Shown here piece after piece: positions 45,076-53,303 of a stretch of 64,000 bases of DNA. Below the pieces are notes generated by a model that worked only from the letters and a program-made list of their open reading frames with translations, did no database searches and was not told the DNA's origin. The stretch's first letter is position 1. Each line of letters begins with the position of its first letter. The translations under genes were made by a program, and so were the position numbers. Source of the stretch: Clostridiales bacterium (GTDB lineage Bacteria > Bacillota > Clostridia > Christensenellales > Borkfalkiaceae); the NCBI GenBank assembly GCA_015055965.1, contig SVHG01000004.1:91994-155993 (forward strand), given 5' to 3'.

Positions 45076-45133
45076 TTTAAATATCCTCTCTTTTTTTTAA
45101 ATTATAATTTTGCTCTTTAGTTATGCATTCAAA

Positions 45134-45631
45134 TTATGCATTTTGTTCATTCTTATCTGCGACTGCCTTAAGAGCAATAGCTAAGCCACCGATAATGCTG
45201 TTCATTGCGCCAGCAAGCTTTGAGTATAGAACCTCTCTTGAAGGAATTGACGCTAACGCCTTAACACCCTTCGCATCAACATAAGCGCCGTCTACGTAAC
45301 CGCTCTTAACAGAAATCTTATCGTTAGTGCTCTTGCACATGTCAAAAGCAACCTTTGCAGCGCTGGTTTCGTCAACGCCGAATGCTACAGAAGTAGCACC
45401 GTTAAGATCTTCGTCAAAATCAGTAACGTTAAGCTCATTGAACGCCCTCTTAAGTAAGGTATTTTTTAAAACCTTATATTCGGTGTTCGATTTTCTCATA
45501 TTGGTACGGAATTCGGTATCTTCAGCTACGGTCAAGCCCTTGTAGTCAATTAGAATGATTGACTTGCTTGCTTGAATTTTTGCCTTGATGTCTTCAACAA
45601 TTTGTCTTTTAATTTCAAGATTTGCTGACAA
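45134..45631 (-). CDS. rplJ: 50S ribosomal protein L10
   Basis: 165 residues. The N-terminal rRNA-binding domain (LIDYKGLTVAEDTEFR) and a C-terminal helix that carries L7/L12 dimers are present. It is behind an L10 leader that should repress it when L10-L12 is in excess. Confidence 0.97.
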   Translation of the reverse strand: MSANLEIKRQIVEDIKAKIQASKSIILIDYKGLTVAEDTEFRTNMRKSNTEYKVLKNTLLKRAFNELNVTDFDEDLNGATSVAFGVDETSAAKVAFDMCKSTNDKISVKSGYVDGAYVDAKGVKALASIPSREVLYSKLAGAMNSIIGGLAIALKAVADKNEQNA

Positions 45632-45664
45632 CTTTCTTACCTCCCATTTTTTTTAGTTTTAAGC

Positions 45665-45798
45665 CAAAAGAAAACCCTTATGCCACCGAAATAGCATAAG
45701 GGCGTGATATACCTTATTATAATAATAAATGCTACCTCGGCAGGTTTGCGTTATGAACGCAATTAAAACCGGCTTTCTTCGGTTATTTAGTTTTTACT
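45665..45798 (-). ncRNA. L10 (rplJL) leader
   Basis: The minus strand carries CCGAAGAAAGCCGGT and AACCTGCCGAGGTA, hallmarks of the Firmicutes L10 leader that folds into a kink-turn target for L10(L12)4. It ends in a strong hairpin GCCCTTATGC / GCATAAGGG with a T-rich tail (about 45670-45702), the attenuator. Confidence 0.85.
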
Positions 45799-45803
45799 TT
45801 GGT

Positions 45804-45832
45804 ATTTTAACACTAACAAATAAATTTGTCAA
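45804..45832 (-). promoter_or_regulatory. Promoter of rplJ-rplL
   Basis: Minus strand TTGACA (45827-45832), 17-bp spacer, TAAAAT (45804-45809). It separates rplJL from rplKA transcription. Confidence 0.8.
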
Positions 45833-45865
45833 ACGATTTACACCGCTTAACTAAATTTTATTTAA

Positions 45866-46555
45866 TTAGCCAATTTTAGTGCTAACCTTAACGCCGGGGC
45901 CCATGGTTGAAGCAAGAGAAATGCTCTTAATGTAAGTTCCCTTTGCTGCAGCGGGTTTAGCCTTAACGATAGCATCAAGTAATGCGTTAAAGTTTTCAAG
46001 AAGTTTTTCTTTACCGAAGCTCTTCTTACCGATTACACAGTGGATAACTGCGGTCTTATCAAGTCTGTATTCAACTTTACCAGCCTTAACGTCCTTAACT
46101 GCCTTAGCAACGTCAGGAGTAACAGTACCACTCTTGGGGTTAGGCATTAAGCCCTTAGGACCAAGTAGTTTACCGATTCTACCAACAACACCCATCATAT
46201 CGGGAGTGGTGATAACGGTATCAAAGTCAAACCAGTTTTCCTTTTGAATCTTCATAACTAGTTCTTCAGCACCAACGAAATCTGCGCCGGCTTCTTGAGC
46301 AGCATCAGCCTTTTCGCCTTTAGCGATAACTAAAACTTTAACCTTCTTACCGGTACCGTTGGGTAAAACGATAACGCCACGAACTTGTTGATCAGCTTGT
46401 TTGGGATCAACGCCAAGGCGTACGTGGAATTCAACGGTTTCGTCAAATTTAGCCTTAGAAGTATTAAGAACAACGTCAATTGCTTCTTCTACTTCGTAAA
46501 CTTTAGTCTTATCATATGCCTTAAGACATTCTGAATATCTTTTTCCTACTTTCAT
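45866..46555 (-). CDS. rplA: 50S ribosomal protein L1
   Basis: 229 residues, normal length. The signature [17 protein letters not shown] and the surrounding [17 protein letters not shown] are intact. L1 also represses its own mRNA in many bacteria. Confidence 0.98.
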   Translation of the reverse strand: MKVGKRYSECLKAYDKTKVYEVEEAIDVVLNTSKAKFDETVEFHVRLGVDPKQADQQVRGVIVLPNGTGKKVKVLVIAKGEKADAAQEAGADFVGAEELVMKIQKENWFDFDTVITTPDMMGVVGRIGKLLGPKGLMPNPKSGTVTPDVAKAVKDVKAGKVEYRLDKTAVIHCVIGKKSFGKEKLLENFNALLDAIVKAKPAAAKGTYIKSISLASTMGPGVKVSTKIG

Positions 46556-46647
46556 AATTTATAGAACCTCCTTGTGGTCAAACGAGCGCTCTTACGCTCT
46601 CCCACGAAATAAAGACCGTCGTGTGAGATTTTACGGTCATTTAATAA

Positions 46648-46685
46648 CCTCTATGCTTTGTTAATCGACTTATAGAGGGCTTTTT
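46648..46685 (+). repeat. TTAATCGACTTATAG stem-loop repeat, copy 10
   Basis: Arms CCTCTAT (46648-46654) and ATAGAGG (46672-46678) pair perfectly around the exact core, followed by GC and five T. It lies in the 128-bp rplK-rplA gap. Confidence 0.85.
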
Positions 46686-47109
46686 ACTCTTCTACAGTGA
46701 TACCCATAGAGCGAGCAGTACCTTTGATCATAGACATGCAAGCTTCTAAAGAAGCGGCGTTGGTATCAACCATCTTGATCTTAGCAATTTCTTCTACCTG
46801 AGCCTTAGTAAGCTGAGCAACCTTCTGCTTGTTGGGAACGCCACTTGCGCTTTCTAGACCACAAGCCTTCTTAATAAGAACGGGTGCAGGGGGAGTCTTT
46901 AAAATAAAAGTAAAAGAACGATCCTGATAGATAGTAATTACGCAAGGAATGATTAATCCTGCTTGAGCAGTAGTTTTTGCGTTGAATTCCTTGGTAAATC
47001 CGGGAATGTTAATACCGTAAGGACCAAGAGTAGAACCTACAGGGGGACCTGGAGTTGCTTTGCCTGCGGGTAATTGCAATTTTACAACTGCTGTAACTTT
47101 TTTAGCCAT
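46684..47109 (-). CDS. rplK: 50S ribosomal protein L11
   Basis: 141 residues from the ATG at 47109 ([20 protein letters not shown]), preceded by GGAGGA. The 37-residue upstream extension of the ORF is leader sequence. GTPase-centre protein of the 50S subunit. Confidence 0.98.
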   Translation of the reverse strand: MAKKVTAVVKLQLPAGKATPGPPVGSTLGPYGINIPGFTKEFNAKTTAQAGLIIPCVITIYQDRSFTFILKTPPAPVLIKKACGLESASGVPNKQKVAQLTKAQVEEIAKIKMVDTNAASLEACMSMIKGTARSMGITVEE

Positions 47110-47128
47110 AATATTTCCTCCATTTATA

Positions 47129-47174
47129 GTGGTAATAACGGGTGCGCCCCTTGTGTTTTTGACGCCCCTCCCAC
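47129..47174 (-). promoter_or_regulatory. Possible L1-binding autoregulatory leader before rplK
   Basis: The minus strand reads GTGGGAGGGGCGTC, an A-rich loop, GGGGCGCACCCG, then TTATTACCAC just before the rplK Shine-Dalgarno. The closing GTGG/CCAC pair and GGGAG resemble L1 target sites in rRNA and in rplKA leaders. Recalled from the family pattern, not searched. Confidence 0.5.
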
Positions 47175-47272
47175 TTTTACCGCGGGTTGCGGTTAAAAGC
47201 AATTTTATTGCCACGCTCACGCGCGACTTTATTTATATAATACGCGCACACGCGCGCAACAAGTAAAGGCTG

Positions 47273-47803
47273 TTAGTTAATCTTTTGAATTTGAACGAAA
47301 TCAAGCTCTACGTCTGTTTCACGTTCAAACATATTAACCTTAACGTTTGCCTTTTGACTTGCAAAATTGAGCGAATTAATAGTTCCGATAAATGATTCTA
47401 AAGGACCGGATACGATTTTAATAGTATCACCAACGGCAAAATCGATATTTTCGATTTCTACCTTAGTTTCTAAGCCCATTCTCTTAACCTCGTCATCAGT
47501 AAGGGGTAAAAGTCTACCCTGAGGGCCAACGAAACCGGTTACACCCTTAATATTGGTGATAACGTACCATAAATCGTTATTGAATATCATCTTAATAAAA
47601 ACGTAAGAAGGGATAAGCTTTCTTAAAACCACCTTTTTCTTACCGTTCTTTTCTTCTATGGTTTGTTCCATAGGAATTTTGATATCAAGAATGGTATCGG
47701 AAAGATTGTTGTTCTCTATTAACTTTTCAAGGCTAGATTGAACCATTGCTTCATACCCAGAGTAGGTATGAATAACGTACCATTTAGCTGCGTTATTTTC
47801 CAT
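47273..47803 (-). CDS. nusG: Transcription termination/antitermination protein NusG
   Basis: 176 residues. NGN domain (WYVIHTYSGYEAMVQSSLEKLIENN; GVTGFVGPQGRLLPLTDDEV) and C-terminal KOW domain (FAVGDTIKIVSGPLESFIGTI). It binds RNA polymerase and couples to ribosomes or other factors. Starts 9 bp after secE. Confidence 0.97.
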   Translation of the reverse strand: MENNAAKWYVIHTYSGYEAMVQSSLEKLIENNNLSDTILDIKIPMEQTIEEKNGKKKVVLRKLIPSYVFIKMIFNNDLWYVITNIKGVTGFVGPQGRLLPLTDDEVKRMGLETKVEIENIDFAVGDTIKIVSGPLESFIGTINSLNFASQKANVKVNMFERETDVELDFVQIQKIN

Positions 47804-47812
47804 CGTTCAGCC

Positions 47813-48055
47813 TCACGCAGTAACTAACTTTAAAAGAGCCTGTAATCCGGCGTCAAATAGAGTTACGAAAACAAGGAAAAGTAAAACAACGCCTAGAACA
47901 ACGCCGGTTTGCTTAACAACCTTTGCGAAATCAGGCCAAGTTACCTTTTTAAGTTCAGAGAATACTTCTTTAAACTTTCTGCCGATTTTTTTGAAAAACG
48001 CAACGAATTTGCTGGGTTTTTTATTCTTATTTTCTACTTTCTTAACTTCGCTCAT
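47813..48055 (-). CDS. secE: Preprotein translocase subunit SecE
   Basis: 80 residues: basic cytosolic N terminus, amphipathic helix (FKEVFSELKKVTWPDFAKVVKQT) and one membrane helix (about 52-72), as in single-pass SecE. Confidence 0.95.
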   Translation of the reverse strand: MSEVKKVENKNKKPSKFVAFFKKIGRKFKEVFSELKKVTWPDFAKVVKQTGVVLGVVLLFLVFVTLFDAGLQALLKLVTA

Positions 48056-48134
48056 TATAATAACCTCTTAATGATTTTGCACATAGAAAGACTACCCGCC
48101 GAAAAGAAACGGCGCGGTAGGCATTCAATAAAAA

Positions 48135-48302
48135 TTATTTCGTTTCCTTATGTGCAGTGTGCTTTTTGCAGAATGGGCAATACTTGTTTAACTCCAATCT
48201 ATCAGGAGTGTTCTTTTTGTTTTTGTAAACGTCGTAATTGCGTTGTTTGCATTCTGTGCACGCAAGCGTAATTTTGGTTCTTGCACCTTTTGCTTTAGCC
48301 AT
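48135..48302 (-). CDS. rpmG: 50S ribosomal protein L33, zinc-ribbon form
   Basis: 55 residues beginning [19 protein letters not shown] and ending HTAHKETK. Both CxxC pairs are present (C15/C18, C42/C45), so it is the zinc-binding C+ form. First gene of the secE-nusG-rplK-rplA run. Confidence 0.96.
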   Translation of the reverse strand: MAKAKGARTKITLACTECKQRNYDVYKNKKNTPDRLELNKYCPFCKKHTAHKETK

Positions 48303-48386
48303 TTAATACCTTCCCGTTGGTTTTGCGGTATAACCGAAAACCGACTTAACATAAAATTAACACCCCGTAATCCGAGATGCTAATAC

Positions 48387-48415
48387 ATTTTACACTATAT
48401 AAAATAACTTGTCAA
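48387..48415 (-). promoter_or_regulatory. Promoter of rpmG-secE-nusG-rplKA
   Basis: Minus strand TTGACA (48410-48415), 17-bp spacer, TAAAAT (48387-48392), about 85 bp before rpmG. Confidence 0.8.
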
Positions 48416-48520
48416 GGTTTTTTTAGCCCTTTTTGATTTTTTTACCACTATTTTAAAGATTTTTTTAGACTTTTATATTATATATAATATATTGCGAACT
48501 AATAGCTCCCATTTTAGTCC

Positions 48521-49048
48521 CTACTCCGCCCTTTTTGCAATCGAATTAAAGGTCTTTTCTAACGGCAAAAAGAGTAACGCAAACGAAATCAGCGAGCTTA
48601 CGCATTGAATTAAGCAAACGGGTACGGTTTGATATGCGTACGCAAGCCACGCCTTGGGCGCGTAACTGTAAAATAAAGGTGTAACCACGCAATCTAAAAG
48701 GCTAAAGCATACCGTAGCGATTATTGCAAATATGGTAACCAAAACCAAACGCTTAAACTTAGAGCTATCCCTTAAACGCTTACCCAACGCCCCCGCGGCA
48801 AGAGCGAGAGCCGGATAGTACGCTAAATACAAGATTACTACGTTTGGGAAAAAGCCGTAAATCAAGCATCTAAGCAGGCTATACGAAAGAGCAACAAAAA
48901 CGCCGTAAACGCCACCAAAGGCAAAGCTAAAGGTAACGAAAAACAAGGTTACCAGCTCTACCCCTTTAATCGCGCTAAACGCGTATTGAACTACTATAAG
49001 CAACGCGCAAAACGCACCGCATATTGCAATTTTTTTTGCTTTATCCAT
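48521..49048 (-). CDS. ECF transporter S-component-like protein, probable cobalamin uptake
   Basis: 175 residues, five to six hydrophobic helices. The N terminus AKKIAICGAFCALLIVVQYAFSAIKGVELVTLF has the alanine-rich first helix typical of substrate-binding S components. It is the second gene behind a cobalamin riboswitch, after a DUF4430 lipoprotein, which points to B12 or a precursor as substrate. No energising EcfA/EcfT genes are in the window, so it would use a shared module encoded elsewhere. Substrate is inference. Confidence 0.75.
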   Translation of the reverse strand: MDKAKKIAICGAFCALLIVVQYAFSAIKGVELVTLFFVTFSFAFGGVYGVFVALSYSLLRCLIYGFFPNVVILYLAYYPALALAAGALGKRLRDSSKFKRLVLVTIFAIIATVCFSLLDCVVTPLFYSYAPKAWLAYAYQTVPVCLIQCVSSLISFALLFLPLEKTFNSIAKRAE

Positions 49049-49050
49049 AT

Positions 49051-49086
49051 AAAAAACCCGCCTATAAGTCGATTATCGCTATTTTA
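49051..49086 (-). repeat. TTAATCGACTTATAG stem-loop repeat, copy 11
   Basis: Core ATAATCGACTTATAG in minus orientation (plus 49062-49076), with AAAATAGCG before and GCGGGTTTTTT after it. It fills the 42-bp gap between the DUF4430 and ECF genes; its GGCGGG lies 8 bp before the ECF start ATG. Confidence 0.8.
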
Positions 49087-49090
49087 GTGA

Positions 49091-49492
49091 TTAAAACGCC
49101 TGTGCGTACCAAACGTAAGTACAGCCTTGCTTTATGGGTAATGATTCAGCACCAAGGGTTGCTGAATAATAGGTAATTCCATCAACTTCAACAGTTCCCC
49201 AGTCAGAGTTAGAATATTCGCTATCATCCGTATAAAGCATCCAATAAACGTTACCGCTGGCCTTCATTCCGTTAATAACGGTTATCATTCCGTCTTTAAT
49301 TTCAAAGCTGGTTAAGCTTTTACTACCCTTAATTCTATTCATGTAATCAATTAGAGTAGAATCTTCTTCCACCTCTAGCGTTACGGATAAAATTAAATAA
49401 TCGCCGGACTTAGCCTGCGTGTAATCACTACCGATACACGCGCTGAAAGCAAGTAGAATAACGCAAACGGTTAAAGCTAAAAGTCTTTTCAT
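49091..49492 (-). CDS. DUF4430 lipoprotein, putative B12-binding
   Basis: 133 residues. Lipoprotein signal peptide (MKRLLALTVCVILLAFSAC, Cys 19 as lipid site), then one DUF4430-type domain with the VYWMLYTDDSEYSN...YYSA...IKQGCTYVWYAQAF pattern. DUF4430 is related to the C-terminal beta domain of eukaryotic transcobalamin/intrinsic factor. Placed directly after a cobalamin riboswitch and before an ECF S-type protein, it is a good candidate for surface capture of cobamides. Binding itself is not shown. Confidence 0.75.
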   Translation of the reverse strand: MKRLLALTVCVILLAFSACIGSDYTQAKSGDYLILSVTLEVEEDSTLIDYMNRIKGSKSLTSFEIKDGMITVINGMKASGNVYWMLYTDDSEYSNSDWGTVEVDGITYYSATLGAESLPIKQGCTYVWYAQAF

Positions 49493-49514
49493 ATAAACCT
49501 CCTAAAAAATAAAA

Positions 49515-49540
49515 ATAGCCTGCAAAAAGTGCAAGCCAAA
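49515..49540 (-). terminator. Hairpin of riboswitch expression platform
   Basis: The minus strand GGCTTGCAC, loop TTTTT, GCAGGCT then a T-rich tail lies just before the DUF4430 start: a likely ligand-dependent terminator or a ribosome-site sequestering hairpin. Confidence 0.55.
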
Positions 49541-49559
49541 AAAGCGCGTTAGCGCAAAA

Positions 49560-49710
49560 AGCATATTTACCCTTCCTTGCCCAAGGGGATACGCGTTAGG
49601 ATTACGGCAGGTTACCCGACTCGCTTATCGCACACGGTAATGACTGTTGCGGCGGATTCTAACCGCCTTCCCCTGCTCTCGTTGCCAAAAGGCAAACACT
49701 CGCATCCTTT
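49560..49710 (-). promoter_or_regulatory. Cobalamin riboswitch
   Basis: On the minus strand: GCAGGGGAAGGCGGTTAGAA then TCCGCCGCAAC (B12-box region and adjoining helix), and later GAGTCGGGTAACCTGCC, the conserved 3' core. It matches the cobalamin aptamer pattern in order and spacing. It precedes the DUF4430 and ECF genes and should shut them off when cobalamin is plentiful. Confidence 0.9.
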
Positions 49711-49715
49711 TTATC

Positions 49716-49744
49716 ATTATAAAATAATATTTGCGTAATTTCAA
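49716..49744 (-). promoter_or_regulatory. Promoter of cobalamin riboswitch transcript
   Basis: Minus strand TTGAAA (49739-49744), 17-bp spacer, TATAAT (49716-49721), ending 7 bp before the aptamer. Confidence 0.8.
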
Positions 49745-49863
49745 TAGATTATCACGACGATATATTGTAAAATTACGATATCTTATAACGACCGTTGTAA
49801 ACGTTTACGAAGCTGCTAATTTTCAATAACCATCTTAAATCGTAAACTACCACTATATTATAC

Positions 49864-49894
49864 AAAAAGGACCTGCAAAAAGCAAGCCCTTTTT
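49864..49894 (-). terminator. Terminator of the YfhO-family gene
   Basis: AAAAAGG...CCTTTTT outer arms with an inner TGC/GCA stem; T-run on the minus strand. Between it and the riboswitch promoter (49745-49863) I see nothing else. Confidence 0.7.
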
Positions 49895-49930
49895 AGTTTG
49901 TTTAATTTTTTTTAAAAAGTTTTTTAATGA

Positions 49931-52765
49931 TTAAAACAGCCCTTTGAAAAGATCCCCTATTTTTATTGCAAGTAGCTTTATATTCTTAACCGCGCAAACA
50001 CCGGTAGGCATTACGAAGAAGAATAGTAATAGCGCTACGGTTAAGCCAATAGCCATCCAATAAAGGGGTGCTTGAAGATATTCAAAGAGGTTAACAGCCT
50101 TCTTTTTTAGAAGCAAATAAACCAAGAAAATAAAGCATGCTAAAGCCAAACCAATGCCGATAAACGCCTTATAGGGGGACTTATAGATAATTTCAACGTT
50201 ATTTTCGCCCTCGTCCAGCTCTACCAACATAAAGCCCAAGGTGTTCTGCTTTAGTTCCCTTTCCTGCCCGTTTACAATCGCAACGTGACCGGGTAAAGCA
50301 ACGTAATTTAAAAATAAATTTTGACCTTTGGTTGCTGTAATTTTTACCTTTAAAAGGTCTGGCTCGGTTGAAAATTCCACCTTTTGAGCCGTTGCGAATG
50401 CGTGAATTTTTTCTATTTGTTCAAGGCTTACCCTAAAGGAGGTACAAGCGCTTCTGATTTCCTCTTCGCCAACGGTGGGATCGGAAATCTTAAGATATAC
50501 CGAGTAAGTACCGCTATTGCTTTCTGAATAACCAAGAGAAACGTCCTCGTTACCGATAAGCGGTTTGGAATCCTCTTCGTTATAGGCAGAGCGCATATAA
50601 CGCACCCTTTCGGGGTTTTTAAAGTTCATGGAAATAAAGTAATTTGCAGGGCCTGAAATGGGTGTTGCAACCCTGTAAGTTCCATCTTGCTGTAAGGTGA
50701 TTTTTGGTGATAAAATCTCCACACCACCGCTTTCGCCGTAAAGCATTTTTAAAATAGCGTCGTAATCGCCGACCAACGTACCCGCTTTATAATCACTTGT
50801 AGCGCTATTAACAGCAAATGCATGGGGCAACGCATACTTGTTTTTATAAAGAATATACTTACCGCTCTTACCCCATTCCTTAGTAACTATTTGCGCGCCG
50901 TTTTCATCTGTTACCGTTCTTTCTTCAAGGTAACTGGAATAGCGCTCCTTATCGGATATCATATATTTATTACCGAATATAACGTCGCCTAAATATACGC
51001 CGTTATACGTCTTCATTGAATTCATTCCGTTACCGCCAAATTTAAAAAAGCTGGTAGGAAGGAAATTTCTGCTATCTATTACGGAAGAGAAAACCGAAAA
51101 GGCGTTTGTGTGAAGAGTAAACGGCATGCACGCGGTTAGATAATCGCCAAACATCTTAACGCGGGTATCCTTGTTACCCTCGTACTCCTCAACTGCATCT
51201 GTAAGCACCTTCATTTCCGTAAAGGTGGTAGGTGTGGAGGAACGGTTACCACGCACTAGGTTTGCGCTATAAAATACCGTTTGCGAGCATAACGTAATTA
51301 TTAAAATAGGAACTAAAAGCTTAACGGAAAACTTATTACAGTAAACCAATATCCCCCCGAATAGCGCGATTAACGCCACACATCCAAAGATTATAGCAGT
51401 TACCTCAAGCCCACCTAACGAGTGAGCAAATCGCCCTGCAAAGGAAGAAACGAAGGTGTTGTTTTCTAGCGATTTATTAAAGAAAACCAATCCAACAGAA
51501 AGAGCTATTACAAGCAAGCACATAAGCGCGAAGAATAAAAGAACTATTTTTTTATCCGCAACCAAATTGCGCTTTTCAAAATATGCTTTTCTTTCTTTTA
51601 AGTCTTCAGTATATTCTTGAACGAATAGGCAAGCAACGTAAAAGAAATAGAAGCCGTTTAAGAAGCCAAAGCGTAAGGAATAACTCATATAAGAGCCAAA
51701 GTTAAGCAAATTCATACTTTCGTCAACTATAACGGGAAGTATTAAAATTACAGCCGTTAACGCCAAGAACTTGCTCTTTTTACTCTTTAATCCGTTCCTA
51801 ACGAAATACGCTAAGGTAAAGAATAAGGTAAATGAATCACTAAATAAATAAGAAGCCTTTTTATAAAGCGCCTCGTAAGAATATTGCGCGTCTAAATTAT
51901 CAAACAACCCCGTTTTTCTACCGGAAACCAAGAAGGCGCGAAGAGCGGGAACTAAAAGGGGCAACGCCGCCACGATTGCTAAAAACACACCCCAAACGGC
52001 ATCTGAAAGCACCTTTTTGCGCTTATCCTTTTCCACGACGAATAAGCAATAGCCCACGATTATAGGAAATACGGTAAACAACGAAAAGCAGGATATGGAA
52101 AAGCAAGCGTAAATCATTAACGCAAGGCCAACTATAAAAGTCCCCTTTTTGCCCGTGTTTACAAGCTTATAAAAGCCAAGAGCTGCAATAGGTAAATAAA
52201 TTAATAAATCCACCCAGTTTATATAGGTGTTTGAAACGAATAAATATCCGCAAAAGGCGTAAGATAGCGCAAGCAGCGCTTGCATTGACGGATGTATATT
52301 TCCAAAGCGTTTACGTATATAATAAAGCCCGGAAATCGCCACGCACGCCACTTTTAAGGGTAAAACTATACTAGTTCCGTAATAAACCTCTCCCCTGCCA
52401 AAAAACAAAAACAAAAAGGTAAAGGGGCTAATACAACAGTAGGCAAGCGTGCCGAATACGTCTGCTCCGCCAGCGATTGCGTAGCTGTAAAACAACGAAG
52501 ATTTTCCGTCTATAACGTCGTAAAAATGCTCTATAAAGGGCGCAACCTGAGCGTTCATATCGTAGCTAGACATACTGTAATCGCCAAAGGGATATATTCC
52601 GTAATGATAAAGCATCACGGCAAACACCGCTAAAATAAATAGCGCTACTCCACCGTACAACGCCCCTGCTGCAGCTCGCGGATGAGTTTTAAACCATTGA
52701 GCGAAGGTGTTTTTATTTAATTTTGAACCGCTATCGGTTTTAAAAGAAGAATTTACTTTTTCCAT
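49931..52765 (-). CDS. YfhO family polytopic membrane protein
   Basis: 944 residues. N-terminal signal anchor, about a dozen membrane helices through residue 490, a large extracytoplasmic region (500-870), and two final helices. The GNYSM-like PFGDYSMSSYDMNAQVAPFIEHFYDVIDGKSSLFYSYAIAGG start and the internal NKYMISD motif mark the YfhO family, GT-C-type proteins implicated in glycosylation of lipoteichoic acid or other envelope polymers. Monocistronic. Confidence 0.9.
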   Translation of the reverse strand: MEKVNSSFKTDSGSKLNKNTFAQWFKTHPRAAAGALYGGVALFILAVFAVMLYHYGIYPFGDYSMSSYDMNAQVAPFIEHFYDVIDGKSSLFYSYAIAGGADVFGTLAYCCISPFTFLFLFFGRGEVYYGTSIVLPLKVACVAISGLYYIRKRFGNIHPSMQALLALSYAFCGYLFVSNTYINWVDLLIYLPIAALGFYKLVNTGKKGTFIVGLALMIYACFSISCFSLFTVFPIIVGYCLFVVEKDKRKKVLSDAVWGVFLAIVAALPLLVPALRAFLVSGRKTGLFDNLDAQYSYEALYKKASYLFSDSFTLFFTLAYFVRNGLKSKKSKFLALTAVILILPVIVDESMNLLNFGSYMSYSLRFGFLNGFYFFYVACLFVQEYTEDLKERKAYFEKRNLVADKKIVLLFFALMCLLVIALSVGLVFFNKSLENNTFVSSFAGRFAHSLGGLEVTAIIFGCVALIALFGGILVYCNKFSVKLLVPILIITLCSQTVFYSANLVRGNRSSTPTTFTEMKVLTDAVEEYEGNKDTRVKMFGDYLTACMPFTLHTNAFSVFSSVIDSRNFLPTSFFKFGGNGMNSMKTYNGVYLGDVIFGNKYMISDKERYSSYLEERTVTDENGAQIVTKEWGKSGKYILYKNKYALPHAFAVNSATSDYKAGTLVGDYDAILKMLYGESGGVEILSPKITLQQDGTYRVATPISGPANYFISMNFKNPERVRYMRSAYNEEDSKPLIGNEDVSLGYSESNSGTYSVYLKISDPTVGEEEIRSACTSFRVSLEQIEKIHAFATAQKVEFSTEPDLLKVKITATKGQNLFLNYVALPGHVAIVNGQERELKQNTLGFMLVELDEGENNVEIIYKSPYKAFIGIGLALACFIFLVYLLLKKKAVNLFEYLQAPLYWMAIGLTVALLLFFFVMPTGVCAVKNIKLLAIKIGDLFKGLF

Positions 52766-52894
52766 ATTTTAATTTTAGCACAACTTAATGGCACTTGTAA
52801 AGACATAAAAGCACCATTACTTTATTTTTAACTAAAATATAAACTATAAAACTAAAAAATTAAATTAAATTCCTGCAAAAGCGCATAAAATTGC

Positions 52895-52923
52895 TTGATT
52901 TTTTGTTTCTATTAATGTATAAT
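52895..52923 (+). promoter_or_regulatory. Promoter of tRNA-Ser
   Basis: TTGATT (52895-52900), 17-bp spacer, TATAAT (52918-52923), about 45 bp before the mature 5' end. Confidence 0.75.
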
Positions 52924-52974
52924 TACTAAGCAAACTTTGGAAGGCGGTTATTTTGCCCCTAAAGTTCATAATAC

Positions 52975-53064
52975 GGAGGTGTATCGAAGCGGTCATAACG
53001 AGGCGGTCTTGAAAACCGTTTGGGTTAACAGCCCACAGGGGTTCGAATCCCTTCACCTCCGCCA
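52975..53064 (+). tRNA. tRNA-Ser (anticodon UGA)
   Basis: Acceptor stem GGAGGTG / CACCTCC, discriminator G and encoded CCA (53062-53064). Anticodon loop CTTGAAA gives TGA. Long variable arm (TGGGTTAACAGCCCA) as in class II tRNAs; T arm GGGGTTCGAATCCC. Confidence 0.97.
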
Positions 53065-53070
53065 CAAAAA

Positions 53071-53116
53071 AAGCAAGTGCTATTAAGTACTTGCTTTTTT
53101 TGTTATTGAAAGTTTG
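53071..53116 (+). repeat. tRNA-Ser terminator, copy 1 of a direct repeat
   Basis: GCAAGTGCTATTAAGTACTTGC is a hairpin with a T-run, the tRNA terminator; TTGTTATTGAAAG follows. The same sequence recurs at about 53304 and 54353. Confidence 0.85.
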
Positions 53117-53121
53117 AAGAA

Positions 53122-53252
53122 GGGATTCGAACTAGAGCGCCCGGAAAACAGTAGTCACCTACTGTTTTTAGCGACTGACCGAAGTATTTTGCAAAGCACA
53201 AGGTTTGAGTTTATAGCGCTATTGCTTTGCAAAATGCAAGAATTCGAATCCC
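53122..53252. other. Nested inverted repeats with tRNA T-arm-like ends
   Basis: Outer arms GGGATTCGAA (53122-53131) / TTCGAATCCC (53243-53252), inner arms ATTTTGCAAAGCA (53186-53198) / TGCTTTGCAAAAT (53223-53235), and a separate hairpin AAAACAGTAG / CTACTGTTTT (53145-53168). The outer arms equal the T arm of the adjacent tRNA-Ser (GTTCGAATCCC) in both orientations. No ORF. Possibly a remnant of an element integrated at the tRNA, or a structured RNA. Confidence 0.55.
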
Positions 53253-53303
53253 GTTGCTTGTTTTTTTCTTAGCCTTTGCGTTACGTTATTCTTGACATTT
53301 ATT

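Noticed and set aside
44603..45100. 165-residue plus-strand ORF opposite rplL
   Set aside because: Antisense of the Ala/Lys-rich rplL gene and its terminator; Ser/Ala-rich shadow.
47110..47220. 37-residue N-terminal extension of L11
   Set aside because: L11 is highly conserved and starts at MAKKVTAV with a good ribosome binding site; the upstream sequence folds as a leader.
52865..53065. 66-residue minus-strand ORF over tRNA-Ser
   Set aside because: It is the reverse complement of the tRNA gene, a common false ORF.
53122..53261. Second tRNA gene after tRNA-Ser
   Set aside because: Only T-arm-like segments are present, in opposite orientations; no acceptor or anticodon arm can be formed.
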